Assembly: GCF_003072505.1 (NCBI RefSeq)
Contig: NZ_NTGB01000001.1
Coordinates: 2,607,622 to 2,671,621, forward strand
Origin: Polynucleobacter rarus
GTDB lineage: Bacteria; Pseudomonadota; Gammaproteobacteria; Burkholderiales; Burkholderiaceae
DNA length: 64,000 nucleotides
Direction: 5' to 3'
The notes beneath the pieces are model-generated. The model saw only the letters and a program-made list of their open reading frames with translations, was not told the DNA's origin and did not search any database. Both the position numbers and the translations under genes were made by a program. This document shows, piece after piece, positions 43,032-49,873 of this stretch; the first letter of the stretch is position 1; the number at the start of each line of letters is the position of its first letter.

Positions 43032-43751
43032 ATGGCAAATATATTAGTTGTTGACGATGAAATGGGAATTAGAGAGTTGCTTAATGAGATATTAAGCGAT
43101 GAAGGTCATGTAGTTTATTCTGCAGAGAATGCCCAACAAGCGAGGACAGTTCGAGACCAACTTCAACCTGATCTTGTGTTGCTAGATATTTGGATGCCAG
43201 ATACAGATGGAGTAACACTGTTAAAAGAATGGTCAAAAGATAATAAGTTGACAATGCCAGTAGTAATGATGTCCGGTCATGCCACTATAGATACCGCCGT
43301 AGAGGCTACTCGAATCGGAGCCTGTAATTTCTTGGAAAAGCCGATTGCTTTACAAAAGCTTCTTAAAACAGTGAATCAAGCTTTAGAACGAGTTTTACCG
43401 AAAGATGATGTATTTAAGGGTAATTCAAACGTCATTAAAGAATATTCAACGACGATGCTTGTTAGTACTAGTGATAAATCTAGCGCATTGGATTCATCAA
43501 GACAATCAATTGATGGTGAGTTTGTATCTCCAAGTGGCGCTGATGCCGAATTAAGTCCCGGTCATTTTGATTTACCGCTTAGAGAAGCCAGAGATATTTT
43601 TGAGAAGGCATATTTCGAGTACCATCTTAAGAAAACTGGCGGAAGTATGACCAAAGTTTCAGAATATACAGGTCTTGAGCGCACTCACTTGTATCGAAAG
43701 TTAAAGGCGTTAGGGATCGATGTTCGCAAAGCTGGTAACAATGGAAGTTAA
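43032..43751 (+). CDS. Response regulator with Fis-type DNA-binding domain (NtrX-like, no AAA+ domain)
   Basis: A 239-residue regulator. The receiver domain has the acidic pocket VVDDEMG and the phospho-acceptor Asp52 (LLDIWMPDTDG). A linker of about 55 residues leads to a C-terminal Fis-type helix-turn-helix (SMTKVSEYTGLERTHLYRKL). The sigma-54-activating AAA+ domain of classical NtrX is absent, so it probably acts as a simple repressor or activator. It lies 61 bp after the kinase gene. Confidence 0.88.
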   Translation: MANILVVDDEMGIRELLNEILSDEGHVVYSAENAQQARTVRDQLQPDLVLLDIWMPDTDGVTLLKEWSKDNKLTMPVVMMSGHATIDTAVEATRIGACNFLEKPIALQKLLKTVNQALERVLPKDDVFKGNSNVIKEYSTTMLVSTSDKSSALDSSRQSIDGEFVSPSGADAELSPGHFDLPLREARDIFEKAYFEYHLKKTGGSMTKVSEYTGLERTHLYRKLKALGIDVRKAGNNGS

Positions 43752-43894
43752 TTTTAAAATAATTAACTAGCCAAAGTTAAAGGCACAATATTCAAAAAAT
43801 TTATTCGGTCGGATACTAAATTACAAGGTAAATATACTATGGGGGCTCTAAGTTCTTTATCTCTAATTGAACTTAAGTTATAATATTCGATTAT

Positions 43895-43970
43895 GGCCTG
43901 GTAGCTCAGTCGGTAGAGCAGAGGATTGAAAATCCTTGTGTCGGTGGTTCGATTCCGCCCCGGGCCACCA
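43895..43970 (+). tRNA. tRNA-Phe (anticodon GAA)
   Basis: A complete 76-base cloverleaf with GGCCTGG and CCGGGCC acceptor strands, D arm GCTCAGTCGGTAGAGC, anticodon loop TTGAAAA (GAA), T arm GGTGGTTCGATTCCGCC, and encoded CCA. It is the anchor of the downstream accessory region: its 3' half is repeated about ten times over the next 18.6 kb. Confidence 0.97.
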
Positions 43971-43980
43971 AGTAATACCA

Positions 43981-44003
43981 AAACCACCTTCGGGTGGTTT
44001 TTT
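43981..44003 (+). terminator. Rho-independent terminator of tRNA-Phe
   Basis: Perfect 8-bp stem AAACCACC / GGTGGTTT with a TTCG tetraloop and a T run, starting 10 bases after CCA. This hairpin, with the flanking sequence, recurs after several of the displaced tRNA fragments downstream. Confidence 0.92.
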
Positions 44004-44015
44004 CATTTTGATTAA

Positions 44016-44411
44016 TTAAGTTAAGGCGGCGTCATACTGACGACGGCATTTATAAATTTCCGTCAGATTTTCTTGTTCCCAGTTATGAACCGCTTGGTAG
44101 ATTGGACCCAAACTTAATCCAAGCTCAGTCATGGAATATTCAACATGTGGCGGTACTTCAGGAAATACCTGTCTCTTGATAAGTCCGTCTCGTTCTAGTT
44201 CTCGCAGTTGTTGTGTCAACATTTTTTGAGAAATTCCAGCAACTGTCTTCTTAAGTTGATTAAAGCGAACAACGCCTTGTGATGAAAGAACATACAAGAT
44301 CATGCTCTTCCACTTACCTCCAATCATTATAAAAGCATCCCTAATTTCACAACTATTCGCAGTACAGGGGCTATCAACGGAAATTTTTAATGTTTTTTCA
44401 TTGGTTACCAT
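44016..44411 (-). CDS. HxlR-family winged-helix transcriptional regulator
   Basis: A 131-residue regulator of the HxlR (MarR-like) type, with the conserved Cys near the start (SPCTANSCEIRDAF), the core IGGKWKSMILYVLSSQGVVRFNQL, recognition region ISQKMLTQQLRELERDGLI and wing PPHVEYSMTELG. It is divergent from the membrane-protein gene at 44498 across 86 bp of AT-rich DNA, so it may control that gene. It is in the first block after tRNA-Phe. Confidence 0.88.
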   Translation of the reverse strand: MVTNEKTLKISVDSPCTANSCEIRDAFIMIGGKWKSMILYVLSSQGVVRFNQLKKTVAGISQKMLTQQLRELERDGLIKRQVFPEVPPHVEYSMTELGLSLGPIYQAVHNWEQENLTEIYKCRRQYDAALT

Positions 44412-44497
44412 TTGGTGCCTACTTATATATTTTTTATAGATATCTAAAATATACCAAAAGCTAATTAAAAGCTATTTTAAAAAATAGAAGAGGAAAA

Positions 44498-44974
44498 ATG
44501 ATGAAATCAACTGACATAAGAATGAGTGCCAAGATTGGTGCGATGCTTCTATTACTTTGGGGAGTTCTTCACATTTGGGTTGGTGCTGAAGGTATTCATC
44601 AGTATCTTGGTGGAGATATTCAGTCTCAATGGAACATGCTATTGGGTGGAGTTAATGGCTCAAAAGAGACTTTTCAATTTGCTGTCGATCAGATGACTTC
44701 AACTATCCATTCAAGATTGCTCATCAACTTTTGTTTAGATGTTGGTGGTTATGGCGTATTAGCAATCTTTTTATCTTGGATGCTTTGGAAACAAGGATCT
44801 TGGTTGGCTTATTGGATAGCTGTATTAGTTATTGGGATTGGTGATTTAGCATTCCTGTTCAATATGTTGTTATCAGGAATAATTGAATTGAATATCGGGA
44901 CAATTGGCGGACCAGTCCTTTGGTTTATTGTAATTTCAATCACACCATTTGGTTTAATTAAAGTAAAGAGGTGA
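44498..44974 (+). CDS. Small four-helix membrane protein, unknown function
   Basis: A 158-residue hydrophobic protein with about four membrane segments (near residues 13-33, 80-100, 104-126 and 133-153). I do not recognise a functional motif. It diverges from the HxlR regulator gene and has an AGAGGA ribosome site. A regulated exporter, quinone-related or DoxX-like role would be guesswork. Its stop lies about 30 bp before the first displaced tRNA fragment. Confidence 0.75.
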   Translation: MMKSTDIRMSAKIGAMLLLLWGVLHIWVGAEGIHQYLGGDIQSQWNMLLGGVNGSKETFQFAVDQMTSTIHSRLLINFCLDVGGYGVLAIFLSWMLWKQGSWLAYWIAVLVIGIGDLAFLFNMLLSGIIELNIGTIGGPVLWFIVISITPFGLIKVKR

Positions 44975-45003
44975 TTCTTGCGACAGAGTTACTTATCTTA
45001 GCC

Positions 45004-45062
45004 CTGGTCGAATCCGCCCCGGGCCACCAAGAAACACCAAAACCACCTTCGGGTGGTTTTTT
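45004..45062 (+). repeat. Displaced tRNA-Phe 3' fragment 1 plus terminator
   Basis: GGTCGAATCCGCCCCGGGCC followed by ACCA matches the T arm to CCA of tRNA-Phe with a two-base deletion and one substitution. After AGAAACACC comes the same AAACCACC-TTCG-GGTGGTTT hairpin as behind the intact tRNA (45040-45062). It marks the right end of the HxlR block. The anticodon part is too decayed to align with confidence. Confidence 0.85.
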
Positions 45063-45069
45063 ATTTGGA

Positions 45070-45116
45070 TTGGCGGAAGATGAGGCTTCTACACCAAATG
45101 AAGCTCGATCTTCTGG
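45070..45116 (-). pseudogene. Remnant of a HigA antitoxin 3' end
   Basis: About 47 bp after the terminator resemble the sequence at 45716-45760, which spans the last codons and trailer of the intact HigA gene (shared GGCGGA...ATGAG and the exact stretch TGAAGCTCGATCTTCT). After 45116 the similarity stops. It is therefore the tail of a deleted antitoxin cassette. The rest of the 45117-45262 gap holds nothing I can identify except the VOC gene promoter region. Confidence 0.6.
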
Positions 45117-45262
45117 CTCTTCACCATAATTGAGGGATGAGCATTTATCAAAACGATTAATAACTCCATTCTAACCAGGTAGTGCCAATAGTACCCTGCT
45201 TTGTTGAGGTATTTTCTTTTGAATTTGCTATGATTTAATAAATCAATTTAAAACAGACGCAA

Positions 45263-45628
45263 ATGATCCTCGGACTCAGAACAGTAATCTACCCAGTAAA
45301 TGATTTAAACAAAGCCAAAGACTGGTATTCACAAGTATTAGAAATGAAGCCCTACTTTGATCAACCTTTTTATGTTGGCTTTCGGGTGGGTGGTTTTGAG
45401 CTTGGACTCTTGCCACAAGGTGAATCATCTACTGATGGTTCACAACTTCTTTGGGGTGTGGTAGATATAGAAAACGCCTTTCAAAGATTATTAGATCTTG
45501 GTGCTCAATCACTTGAGCCAGTTTCTGATGTTGGTGAGGGAATTAGGGTTGCCTCTGTTAAAGACCCGTTTGGAAATCGATTTGGACTTATTCAAAACCC
45601 TAACTTCAATCCAAAACAAGTGAAATAG
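45263..45628 (+). CDS. VOC (glyoxalase/bleomycin resistance) family protein
   Basis: A single vicinal-oxygen-chelate domain pair in 121 residues, starting LRTVIYPVNDLNKAKDWYSQVLEM and ending VKDPFGNRFGLIQNP, both typical of the family. The enzyme may act on a metabolite or bind a toxic compound; the substrate is not predictable. Its stop codon (45626-45628) overlaps the first bases of the next tRNA fragment, so the block has no spacer at its right end. Confidence 0.87.
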   Translation: MILGLRTVIYPVNDLNKAKDWYSQVLEMKPYFDQPFYVGFRVGGFELGLLPQGESSTDGSQLLWGVVDIENAFQRLLDLGAQSLEPVSDVGEGIRVASVKDPFGNRFGLIQNPNFNPKQVK

Positions 45629-45706
45629 GATCAGGCATCCTTCACCCTAGTTCGATTCCGCCCCGAGCCACCAAGAAACACCAAAACCACCTTCGGGTGG
45701 TTTTTT
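45627..45706 (+). repeat. Displaced tRNA-Phe 3' fragment 2 plus terminator
   Basis: Begins AGGATCAGGCATCCTT, a version of the tRNA anticodon stem-loop that keeps the GGAT/ATCC pairing, and continues GTTCGATTCCGCCCCGAGCC then ACCA (one substitution). AGAAACACC and the AAACCACC-TTCG-GGTGGTTT hairpin follow (45684-45706). It separates the VOC and HigBA blocks. Confidence 0.88.
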
Positions 45707-45729
45707 CATTTGGTCTGGCGGATGAGTGT

Positions 45730-46038
45730 TTAGACTAAGTGAAGCTCGATCTTCTTACCAACTGCGGCAGCATATTTTCTAAGAGTGCTTAGACTTGGAG
45801 AATGCTTACCCGTTGCCAAAGAGCTTTCTAATCTAGCAACTGCAGGTGCTTGCGTTCCCATAAGCTTAGCAATTTGAGCCTGGGTTAATCCAGACTCTTT
45901 TCTTGCGGCAAGAATTTCATCAAGAATGGCGAACTCTTCACGATTGAGTTTATCCACCTCAGCTTTAACTGCCGAGTTCTTGAGCATTTTATTAACCATT
46001 TGTTTATGGCTTAGCGTTTTAGTTTTAATTGTTGTCAT
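45730..46038 (-). CDS. HigA-type antitoxin, Xre helix-turn-helix
   Basis: A 102-residue DNA-binding antitoxin. The HTH lies at about residues 50-90 (SGLTQAQIAKLMGTQAPAVARLES, then SPSLSTLRKYAAAVG). It follows the toxin gene with a 14-bp overlap, the HigB-HigA order in which the antitoxin is second. A second, broken copy of this gene lies at 50704-51105 and a tail remnant at 45070. Confidence 0.9.
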   Translation of the reverse strand: MTTIKTKTLSHKQMVNKMLKNSAVKAEVDKLNREEFAILDEILAARKESGLTQAQIAKLMGTQAPAVARLESSLATGKHSPSLSTLRKYAAAVGKKIELHLV

Positions 46039-46357
46039 TTTTTATCTCCTTCATGCGTTGCTTAGCAAGTTTTAATTCTTTATCTGGCGTTTTTTGAGTC
46101 TTCTTAATAAAACTGTGCAGCATGACAATTTCTTGTCCTACCATCGTACAAAAGAAAACTCTCGCAATACCCTCAGCACCTTTAAGTCTTAATTCAAATA
46201 GACCACCACCAAAAGCATCGGTATGCGGCAAACCTAAATTTGGACCATACTCAATCATTCGATCAGTCAAGCCAATGTAACGAGCTTGAAGTGTTACGGG
46301 CAAATTCATGATCTCTTCTTGAACTTCTTGACTGTAATAAATGATGGAATATGCCAT
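46025..46357 (-). CDS. HigB/RelE-family toxin (mRNA interferase-like)
   Basis: A 110-residue phage-derived Gp49/HigB-like toxin: the core GLFELRLKGAEGIARVFFCTM and FIKKTQKTPDKELKLAKQRM are characteristic and carry the basic residues thought to act on ribosome-bound mRNA. The ATG at 46357 is preferred over a TTG two codons earlier, since relatives begin close to the first beta-strand (YSIIYYS). A perfect palindrome lies 6 bp upstream of the start (46364-46385) and is the likely operator. Confidence 0.9.
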   Translation of the reverse strand: MAYSIIYYSQEVQEEIMNLPVTLQARYIGLTDRMIEYGPNLGLPHTDAFGGGLFELRLKGAEGIARVFFCTMVGQEIVMLHSFIKKTQKTPDKELKLAKQRMKEIKNDNN

Positions 46358-46363
46358 ATCCAA

Positions 46364-46385
46364 ATGATAACAAATTTGTTATCAT
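46364..46385. promoter_or_regulatory. Putative HigA operator palindrome
   Basis: A perfect 22-bp palindrome with half-site ATGATAACAAA, directly upstream of the toxin start. HigBA operons are usually repressed by the antitoxin at such inverted repeats, so this is probably the autoregulatory site. Confidence 0.7.
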
Positions 46386-46427
46386 GGGGCAAGGGAAAAT
46401 TGTCCTTCAAAAAGACATACCTAAAGC

Positions 46428-46519
46428 AGGATCAAATTTCCTTGTGTCGGTGGTTCGATTCCGCCCCGGGCCACCACTGAACTACCTGAAGCACCCTAGT
46501 CTAGCGACTGGGGTGTTTT
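46428..46519 (+). repeat. Displaced tRNA-Phe 3' fragment 3 plus terminator
   Basis: AGGATCAAATTTCCTT (anticodon stem-loop version) runs into 37 bases identical to the tRNA from CCTTGTGTCGG to CCACCA (46440-46476). It is followed by a different hairpin, CACCCTAGT / ACTGGGGTG with a T run (46492-46519). It marks the left boundary of the first MazEF block. Confidence 0.93.
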
Positions 46520-46838
46520 GCTTTAAGCGTAAGCGTAAAAATAATATACGCTTAAACCACTTTCCTTTGATGCTTTCTTTTTACACTGCGATCAAATGTA
46601 TAAGGGTAAGTCGACAGGTAAAACTAACCCCCAGCCACTCAACCAGTCACCGCCACACCAAAAGACACTAGGGTTCTTAGTAGGCACTACCCCCAGTTTT
46701 GTTGGCTGTCCAACTTTTGGGGGGCAGTTCATTTATGATGTAGGGCCGTTATATCGACTTCTCGACCTCTAACTAACTAGTTCTAATGTTGACTTATCCC
46801 ATTCGAGTATCTACAATGTAGAAACATGGGGGGGTAAA
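46520..46838. other. Gene-free stretch upstream of MazEF copy 1
   Basis: No credible gene. An inverted repeat TTTAAGCGTA / TACGCTTAAA (46522-46556) follows the terminator. A run of G (CTTTTGGGGGGCAG) lies near 46715. The last 50 bp hold the MazEF promoter, listed separately. Confidence 0.6.
46789..46822 (+). promoter_or_regulatory. Sigma-70 promoter and operator of MazEF copy 1
   Basis: TTGACT and TACAAT are separated by exactly 17 bp (46789-46794 and 46812-46817). The -10 box lies in the odd palindrome TCTACAATGTAGA (46810-46822), a likely binding site for the MazE-MazF complex. The second copy (61836-61864) has TTGACA-17-TACAAT. Confidence 0.8.
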
Positions 46839-47081
46839 ATGCAAGCAATTATAAAAAAATGGGGCAACAGCCCAGCATTAAGAATTTCAAGTTCTATCAT
46901 GGAGATGGCTAATTTAAAAATGGAACAGGCGGTTAATATAAATGTGCTGAAAGGTAAAATTATCATTGAACCTATTTCGCCTAAACAACCTAGCCTTGAG
47001 GAAATGTTAGCTGGTATTACTCAAAGCAACCTCCATGCAGAAGAGAATTTTGGCCCTGCAGTTGGAAAGGAAATTTTATAG
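46839..47081 (+). CDS. mazE: MazE-family antitoxin, copy 1
   Basis: An 80-residue AbrB/MazE-fold antitoxin beginning MQAIIKKWGNSPALRIS, with the usual swapped-hairpin N-terminal DNA-binding half and a disordered acidic C-terminal half that wraps the toxin. The stop codon TAG shares its G with the GTG start of the toxin gene. The copy at 61885 differs at only two residues (Ser/Gly near 18 and Met/Leu near 29). Confidence 0.95.
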   Translation: MQAIIKKWGNSPALRISSSIMEMANLKMEQAVNINVLKGKIIIEPISPKQPSLEEMLAGITQSNLHAEENFGPAVGKEIL

Positions 47082-47422
47082 TGCCTAAAAATTACGTTCC
47101 AGATGCAGGTGATGTGGTGTGGCTAGAATTTGATCCTCAAGCAGGACGAGAGCAAGCTGGCCATCGCCCCGCTTTGGTCTTGAGTCCCGCAATTTACAAT
47201 GATAAAGTGAGTTTGGCAATCTGTTGCCCGTTATCAACAAAAGTAAAAGGATATCCATTTGAGGTTGAAATAGAAATGGGTAAAACAACGAGTGTGGTTT
47301 TATCTGATCAGGTTAAATCTTTAGATTGGCGAGAACGTAAAGCAAAATTCAAATCTAAAATAACACCCGCTCAACTAAAAAAAGTACGTCAAAACATAAA
47401 AGTGTTACTTTCTATCGAGTAG
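47081..47422 (+). CDS. mazF: MazF-family endoribonuclease toxin, copy 1
   Basis: A 113-residue PemK/MazF toxin that cuts mRNA. Family motifs are GDVVWLEFDPQAGREQAGHRP-like (start of the SH3 barrel with the catalytic Arg), PALVLSPAIYN, and the S/T-containing LSDQVKSLDWRERKAKF. It starts at GTG overlapping the mazE stop. The stop codon lies 2 bp before the palindromic tRNA-derived site at 47425. Confidence 0.95.
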   Translation: MPKNYVPDAGDVVWLEFDPQAGREQAGHRPALVLSPAIYNDKVSLAICCPLSTKVKGYPFEVEIEMGKTTSVVLSDQVKSLDWRERKAKFKSKITPAQLKKVRQNIKVLLSIE

Positions 47423-47424
47423 CT

Positions 47425-47513
47425 GACACAAGGATTGAAAATCCTTGTGTCGGTGGTTCGATTCCGCCCCGGGCCACCAAAATCAAATAATGCCCTGCTT
47501 CTTGCGGGGCATT
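47425..47513 (+). repeat. Displaced tRNA-Phe 3' fragment 4 with extended palindrome, plus terminator
   Basis: From 47431 the 49 bases to CCACCA (47479) are identical to tRNA-Phe. The four bases on the left differ from the tRNA in a way that completes a perfect inverted repeat: GACACAAGGATT - GAA - AATCCTTGTGTC (47425-47451), centred on the anticodon. A hairpin AATGCCCTGC / GCGGGGCATT follows at 47489-47513 (one wobble pair). It bounds the MazEF and hydrolase blocks. Confidence 0.93.
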
Positions 47514-47521
47514 TTCTTCTG

Positions 47522-47536
47522 GTCCTTTAAAAGGAA
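47522..47536. repeat. GTCCTTTAAAAGGAC palindrome, copy with one mismatch
   Basis: GTCCTTTAAAAGGAA, one mismatch from the 15-bp odd palindrome found exactly at 48727, 56134, 60495, and in the reverse orientation (central T) at 61381 and 62714. It comes right after the terminator of fragment 4. Confidence 0.7.
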
Positions 47537-47539
47537 AAG

Positions 47540-48505
47540 TTAAGTGAGCTTCATTTGTTTTAAAACTAACTTACCTAAAAGCCCATATGGATTGGCGATT
47601 GTTTCAGGCATCTCAAAATGGTTATAGTTTTGACCAACTATATAGTCAACGGGTTTACCCATATCTTTGACTGCTTTGGCGAAGTCTCTACTCTGTCTTT
47701 GGAAATCAGGTGTTTCAAGATTGCCATGAGCAACAATGATTGGAGTATTTAAAAACTCAAGATGTCTTTGGGTACTTAGAGCATCTTCCATGCTGTCAGT
47801 AAATTTCACATACGAGCTTCTAGCAGATAGTCGAACGGGTTTCAGATCATACATGCCACTACATAAAAGACCACCTTTAATGATATCCATTGGTAAGTCA
47901 TAATCTTTTTTCCAATTTGTGACTAGGGTTACACCGGCTAAATGACCTCCAGAGGAATGTCCAGATAGATAGATCTTATTGGGGTCACCATTAAAGCTAG
48001 AAGCATTTTTATAAACCCAAGCAACAGCCCTTCTTACTTGATCGATCATGGGCATTAAATCGCCACCAGATTCAAAAGCGTTAATAAAATCAGGCACCAC
48101 AAAATGAGCGCCCGCATTTACAAAAGTCTCGGCTTTAAAACCAAAATTCTTGGCTAATCCAGAACGCCATGCTCCGCCATGAATAAAAATATTAATAGGT
48201 GCTTTAGGACGATCGCAGAGATAAACATCAAGACCCTCTATTGGGGTTGGTCCATAAGCAAATCGTTTTGGATTGCCTAGGCGGCTACGAGTGATATCGC
48301 TATTGGAGGCATATCGACTTTGAATTTGTCTAATATTGGGAGCATAAACACTTTGATCATAAGAGGCATCCAGTTCTGCCTGATCCATATCTAGCCATAC
48401 CAAGGGCCCTTTTTGTTTGGGTGGGGTTGAAGATGTAGATTGGGCAAAGGCTGAAGAAACAATTCCAGCTCCCATTGTAAAAAGTAGTGATCGTTTTGTG
48501 TTCAT
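47540..48505 (-). CDS. Exported alpha/beta hydrolase (kynurenine formamidase-like)
   Basis: A 321-residue hydrolase with a signal peptide (MNTKRSLLFTMGAGIVSSAFAQ). The oxyanion motif HGGAWRSG and the nucleophile Ser in SGHSSGGHLAG are visible, and the catalytic His is likely in NYNHFEM. This arrangement resembles arylformamidase and related BD-FAE-type esterases; the substrate is unknown. The open frame reaches 48607, into tRNA fragment 5, but the ATG at 48505 with the signal peptide is clearly the start. Its stop is 3 bp from a palindrome copy. Confidence 0.87.
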   Translation of the reverse strand: MNTKRSLLFTMGAGIVSSAFAQSTSSTPPKQKGPLVWLDMDQAELDASYDQSVYAPNIRQIQSRYASNSDITRSRLGNPKRFAYGPTPIEGLDVYLCDRPKAPINIFIHGGAWRSGLAKNFGFKAETFVNAGAHFVVPDFINAFESGGDLMPMIDQVRRAVAWVYKNASSFNGDPNKIYLSGHSSGGHLAGVTLVTNWKKDYDLPMDIIKGGLLCSGMYDLKPVRLSARSSYVKFTDSMEDALSTQRHLEFLNTPIIVAHGNLETPDFQRQSRDFAKAVKDMGKPVDYIVGQNYNHFEMPETIANPYGLLGKLVLKQMKLT

Positions 48506-48560
48506 ATTGCCCCCATTAGATTCTTGATTATGGGGGAATTTGTTAATAAAGGCAAAGAAC

Positions 48561-48640
48561 CGGATCAAACATCCTCGGCCCTGGTCGATTCCGCCCCGGG
48601 CCACCAAAAAATACCAAAACTATCTTCAGGTGCTTTTTTA
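48561..48640 (+). repeat. Displaced tRNA-Phe 3' fragment 5 plus decayed terminator
   Basis: CGGATCAAACATCCTC is a version of the anticodon stem-loop; CTGGTCGATTCCGCCCCGGG and CCACCA (ending 48606) match the tRNA 3' end with a small deletion shared with fragment 1 (GCCCTGGTCG). The following CCAAAACTATCTTCAGGTGC is a degenerate relative of the TTCG hairpin. Confidence 0.87.
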
Positions 48641-49116
48641 TTGCCCGTTTGCTTCTAAGCTAGTTGATGGCGCATCTACCTTGAGCCTGCGTTTGAGTAG
48701 TGTTCTGCGTGCTCCATGCATTACCTGTCCTTTAAAAGGACGATTGATGTTTGATGTTAGAAATATATGACCATTTCAAATCGGCATTAAGCCCCCCTAA
48801 TGAATTCTAAAAATATCAATGGAGACATTGATTGCTCCTTTAAAAGAAACTATAAATAAAAGAAGTATCTATTTGGGGGTTTAAGGAGTATGGTGAAGAA
48901 GTTGTAATAAATAAGAAAAATTTATAACTACTTATTACTTCAACCTTACCCAACGGTCTACCTCTCTTGCGAAGAAGAGTAGGGGATATCTATCAAATTA
49001 GTTTGTCAAATAACTACGATTCACAACTCCTTCATTAGCAAAAGTAAATTCATAACTTTTTGTATGTAATTCTCAGTAAAAGTGACTAGATCACAGTTGA
49101 TTTATGAGCTTAGGCT
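48641..49116. other. Gene-free stretch with palindromes, upstream of the secreted-protein genes
   Basis: About 475 bp with no convincing gene. It contains an exact GTCCTTTAAAAGGAC palindrome (48727-48741), a decayed version (CTCCTTTAAAAGAAAC, 48835-48850), and AT-rich DNA near 48900-49080 that should hold the promoter of the next gene. A minus-strand stretch near 48641-48727 could be a coding fragment but cannot be assigned. Confidence 0.6.
48727..48741. repeat. GTCCTTTAAAAGGAC palindrome, exact copy
   Basis: Exact 15-bp odd palindrome (7-bp arms around a central A). It follows tRNA fragment 5 by 120 bp. The same element recurs elsewhere in this accessory region and was not seen in the first 43 kb. 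Confidence 0.85.
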
Positions 49117-49863
49117 TTGCTTAAAAACTTGGAGAGATTTATCCGATTCTTTTTTGTTGTATTCACCTTATTATCCCTATCTGGATTAGCTCAGACTTCA
49201 AACGACGTCAACTCTACAGGCTCTGGAGCAGCAAATACTTCAGTTGGAGGTGGTCAATCAAATCTATTGGGAAATAATATTGGTACGCAGCAGAACTTAA
49301 CTAACGTGACAGGTGGATATGGCAACGTAAACACGAGTACGCCAGTAAACACCACATCAAATGTTAATTCCGTTCCAACTATGTATGCCCCAGGTTTAAC
49401 GGCAGCAGGTAGCGATGTCTGCCTTGGCTCTGTATCCGCGTCAGGATCTATCTTGGGACTCGGATTGGCTGGAGGCAGCACATATGTGGACGATAACTGT
49501 GTTTTATTAAAGAACAGTCAAAGGATGGCGGCTTTAGGCTTTGGTAATGCAGCAGTAGTAATGATGTTGCAAAACAAAGATGTTGAAAAAGCGATTAGAA
49601 CTTCAAGCCCATCAGTTTATCTGCAGGTATCAAAAGATAGGTTAGCTAACTTGCAGGCTGAGTTTGATGATGCAAAAGAGATGGGTGAGTCAACCTTTGA
49701 TCTTGAAGAAAAACTCATCAAGGCTAATAAAGAAGTGCGCATCATTGCTAGGCGAATAAAGGCTTTCCCTGGCTTACCGGAAAAGGCAGTAGAAATTCCA
49801 CTAAACCCCTCAAACGGTCAGGCTAAAACAGCCAGTGACCCAAGAGAAATCCTCAATCACTAA
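49117..49863 (+). CDS. Secreted protein of unknown function, Asn/Gly/Ser/Thr-rich N-terminal region
   Basis: A 248-residue protein, not recognised. A signal peptide (hydrophobic FFFVVFTLLSLSGLAQT) is followed by about 80 residues rich in Asn, Gly, Ser and Thr, then a segment with two cysteines (DVCLGSVSASGSILGLGLAGG, DDNCVLLKNSQRM), then a charged helix likely to form a coiled coil (about 165-215). The start is uncertain: the frame opens at a TTG (49117), and a TTG at 49129 is also possible. The next gene begins 10 bp later and is also exported. Confidence 0.65.
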   Translation: MLKNLERFIRFFFVVFTLLSLSGLAQTSNDVNSTGSGAANTSVGGGQSNLLGNNIGTQQNLTNVTGGYGNVNTSTPVNTTSNVNSVPTMYAPGLTAAGSDVCLGSVSASGSILGLGLAGGSTYVDDNCVLLKNSQRMAALGFGNAAVVMMLQNKDVEKAIRTSSPSVYLQVSKDRLANLQAEFDDAKEMGESTFDLEEKLIKANKEVRIIARRIKAFPGLPEKAVEIPLNPSNGQAKTASDPREILNH

Positions 49864-49873
49864 GGTTAAAAAA

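Noticed and set aside
43763-43987. Minus-strand open frame across tRNA-Phe
   Set aside because: It is antisense to the tRNA; such frames are common spurious calls at tRNA genes.
46351-46671. Plus-strand open frame of 106 codons running through tRNA fragment 3
   Set aside because: It is composed of tRNA fragment, terminator and repeat sequence, has no ribosome site and no protein-like character.
46520-46838. Small RNA from the TTTAAGCGTA inverted repeat
   Set aside because: No promoter or terminator of suitable spacing is visible; the repeat may only be a relic.
48506-48607. N-terminal extension of the alpha/beta hydrolase
   Set aside because: The extra 34 codons are antisense tRNA fragment; the ATG at 48505 gives a clean signal peptide.
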